A DNA stretch of 5,360 nucleotides from an uncultured Pleurocapsa sp. (GTDB lineage: Bacteria; Cyanobacteriota; Cyanobacteriia; Cyanobacteriales; Xenococcaceae), in assembly GCA_937884735.1 (NCBI GenBank), contig CAKZYI010000276.1, positions 1-5,360 on the forward strand, in the 5' to 3' direction. The stretch's first letter is position 1; the number at the start of each line of letters is the position of its first letter. Of the stretch, positions 5,163 through 5,360 are shown piece after piece. The notes under the pieces were generated by a model. The model ran no database searches, had not been told where the DNA came from, and was given only the letters and a program-made list of their open reading frames with translations. Position numbers and translations under genes: made by a program.

Positions 5163-5360
5163 ATGGGTAGCGAACAAGATTCTAATATTGAAAAACCATC
5201 ATTGCGTCAAACGGTAGCTTTTTATTTAGAAGATACTAAGACCAAGATTGGTTTGTTCTTCGATTTGAGCATTTTAGGCTTTATTTAGCTATCTTCGGCT
5301 ATTTTTGTCATTCAAACTTATCCGATTCATAGTAGCTTACAAAATATTTTATCAGCGGTA
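5163..5360 (+). pseudogene. Voltage-gated-type ion channel (ion transport family), N-terminus, interrupted by TAG and cut by right edge
   Basis: The frame starts with MGSEQDSNIEKPSLRQTVAF, continues YLEDTKTKIGLFFDLSILGFI, meets TAG at codon 42 (5286-5288), and stays open for the remaining 24 codons, LSSAIFVIQTYPIHSSLQN and onward. RQTVAFYLEDTKT followed by a hydrophobic helix and SSAIFVIQTYPI is the start of cyanobacterial six-helix voltage-gated cation channels: cytosolic N-terminus, then helix S1. The stop falls inside S1 where homologs have an aliphatic residue such as Leu, so a single change TTG to TAG would explain it. No Met follows the stop in the window to restart translation. Either this is a recent nonsense pseudogene, a sequencing error, or translation restarts beyond the edge without S1. 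It lies 59 bp after the MshEN-like gene with no terminator between, and it lacks a clear ribosome site. Confidence 0.7.

Noticed and set aside
1..5360. CRISPR array, tRNA/rRNA genes, insertion sequences, defence or phage genes
   Set aside because: No regularly spaced repeats, tRNA-like folds, transposase sequence or terminal repeats were seen on either strand.

Overview
The window looks like a stretch of chromosome from an AT-rich cyanobacterium. Four exact copies of the octamer GCGATCGC (the HIP1 repeat that is over-represented in many cyanobacterial genomes) lie in 5.36 kb, where chance predicts about 0.1. The encoded proteins (PNPase, NadA, RecA, an ion-channel N-terminus) also read like cyanobacterial versions. 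Genus cannot be fixed from this window.

Layout, left to right. Minus strand: the N-terminal 81 codons of polynucleotide phosphorylase (pnp, cut by the left edge), preceded in transcription order by a 420-residue CoaBC-like flavoprotein/ligase. A 127-bp divergent promoter region follows, carrying three identical 8-bp half-sites in alternating orientation with uniform 5-bp spacers. Plus strand: nadA (quinolinate synthase). Then comes an AT-rich gap of about 300 bp with an inverted repeat and a perfect 14-bp palindrome. Next is a possible 60-codon Cys/His-rich gene on the minus strand, whose start codon lies 2 bp from the start codon of recA on the plus strand. recA ends in a clear intrinsic terminator. 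After an AT-rich leader comes a 172-residue protein that I read as four MshEN/GspE-N-like repeats with an acidic tail. At the right edge is the start of a voltage-gated-type ion channel interrupted by an in-frame TAG.

Functionally this is mostly housekeeping: RNA turnover (pnp), CoA-type chemistry (the CoaBC-like protein), NAD synthesis (nadA) and recombination (recA). They do not form one pathway. The coaBC-like gene and nadA share a divergent control region, so joint regulation of two cofactor genes is possible. The least ordinary parts are the triple operator, the CoaBC-like protein with several altered active-site motifs (including a missing flap cysteine), the small Cys/His open frame against recA, and the repeat protein downstream of recA whose tail resembles the SSB C-terminal peptide. 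No RNA genes, CRISPR array, insertion sequence or obvious defence system was seen.
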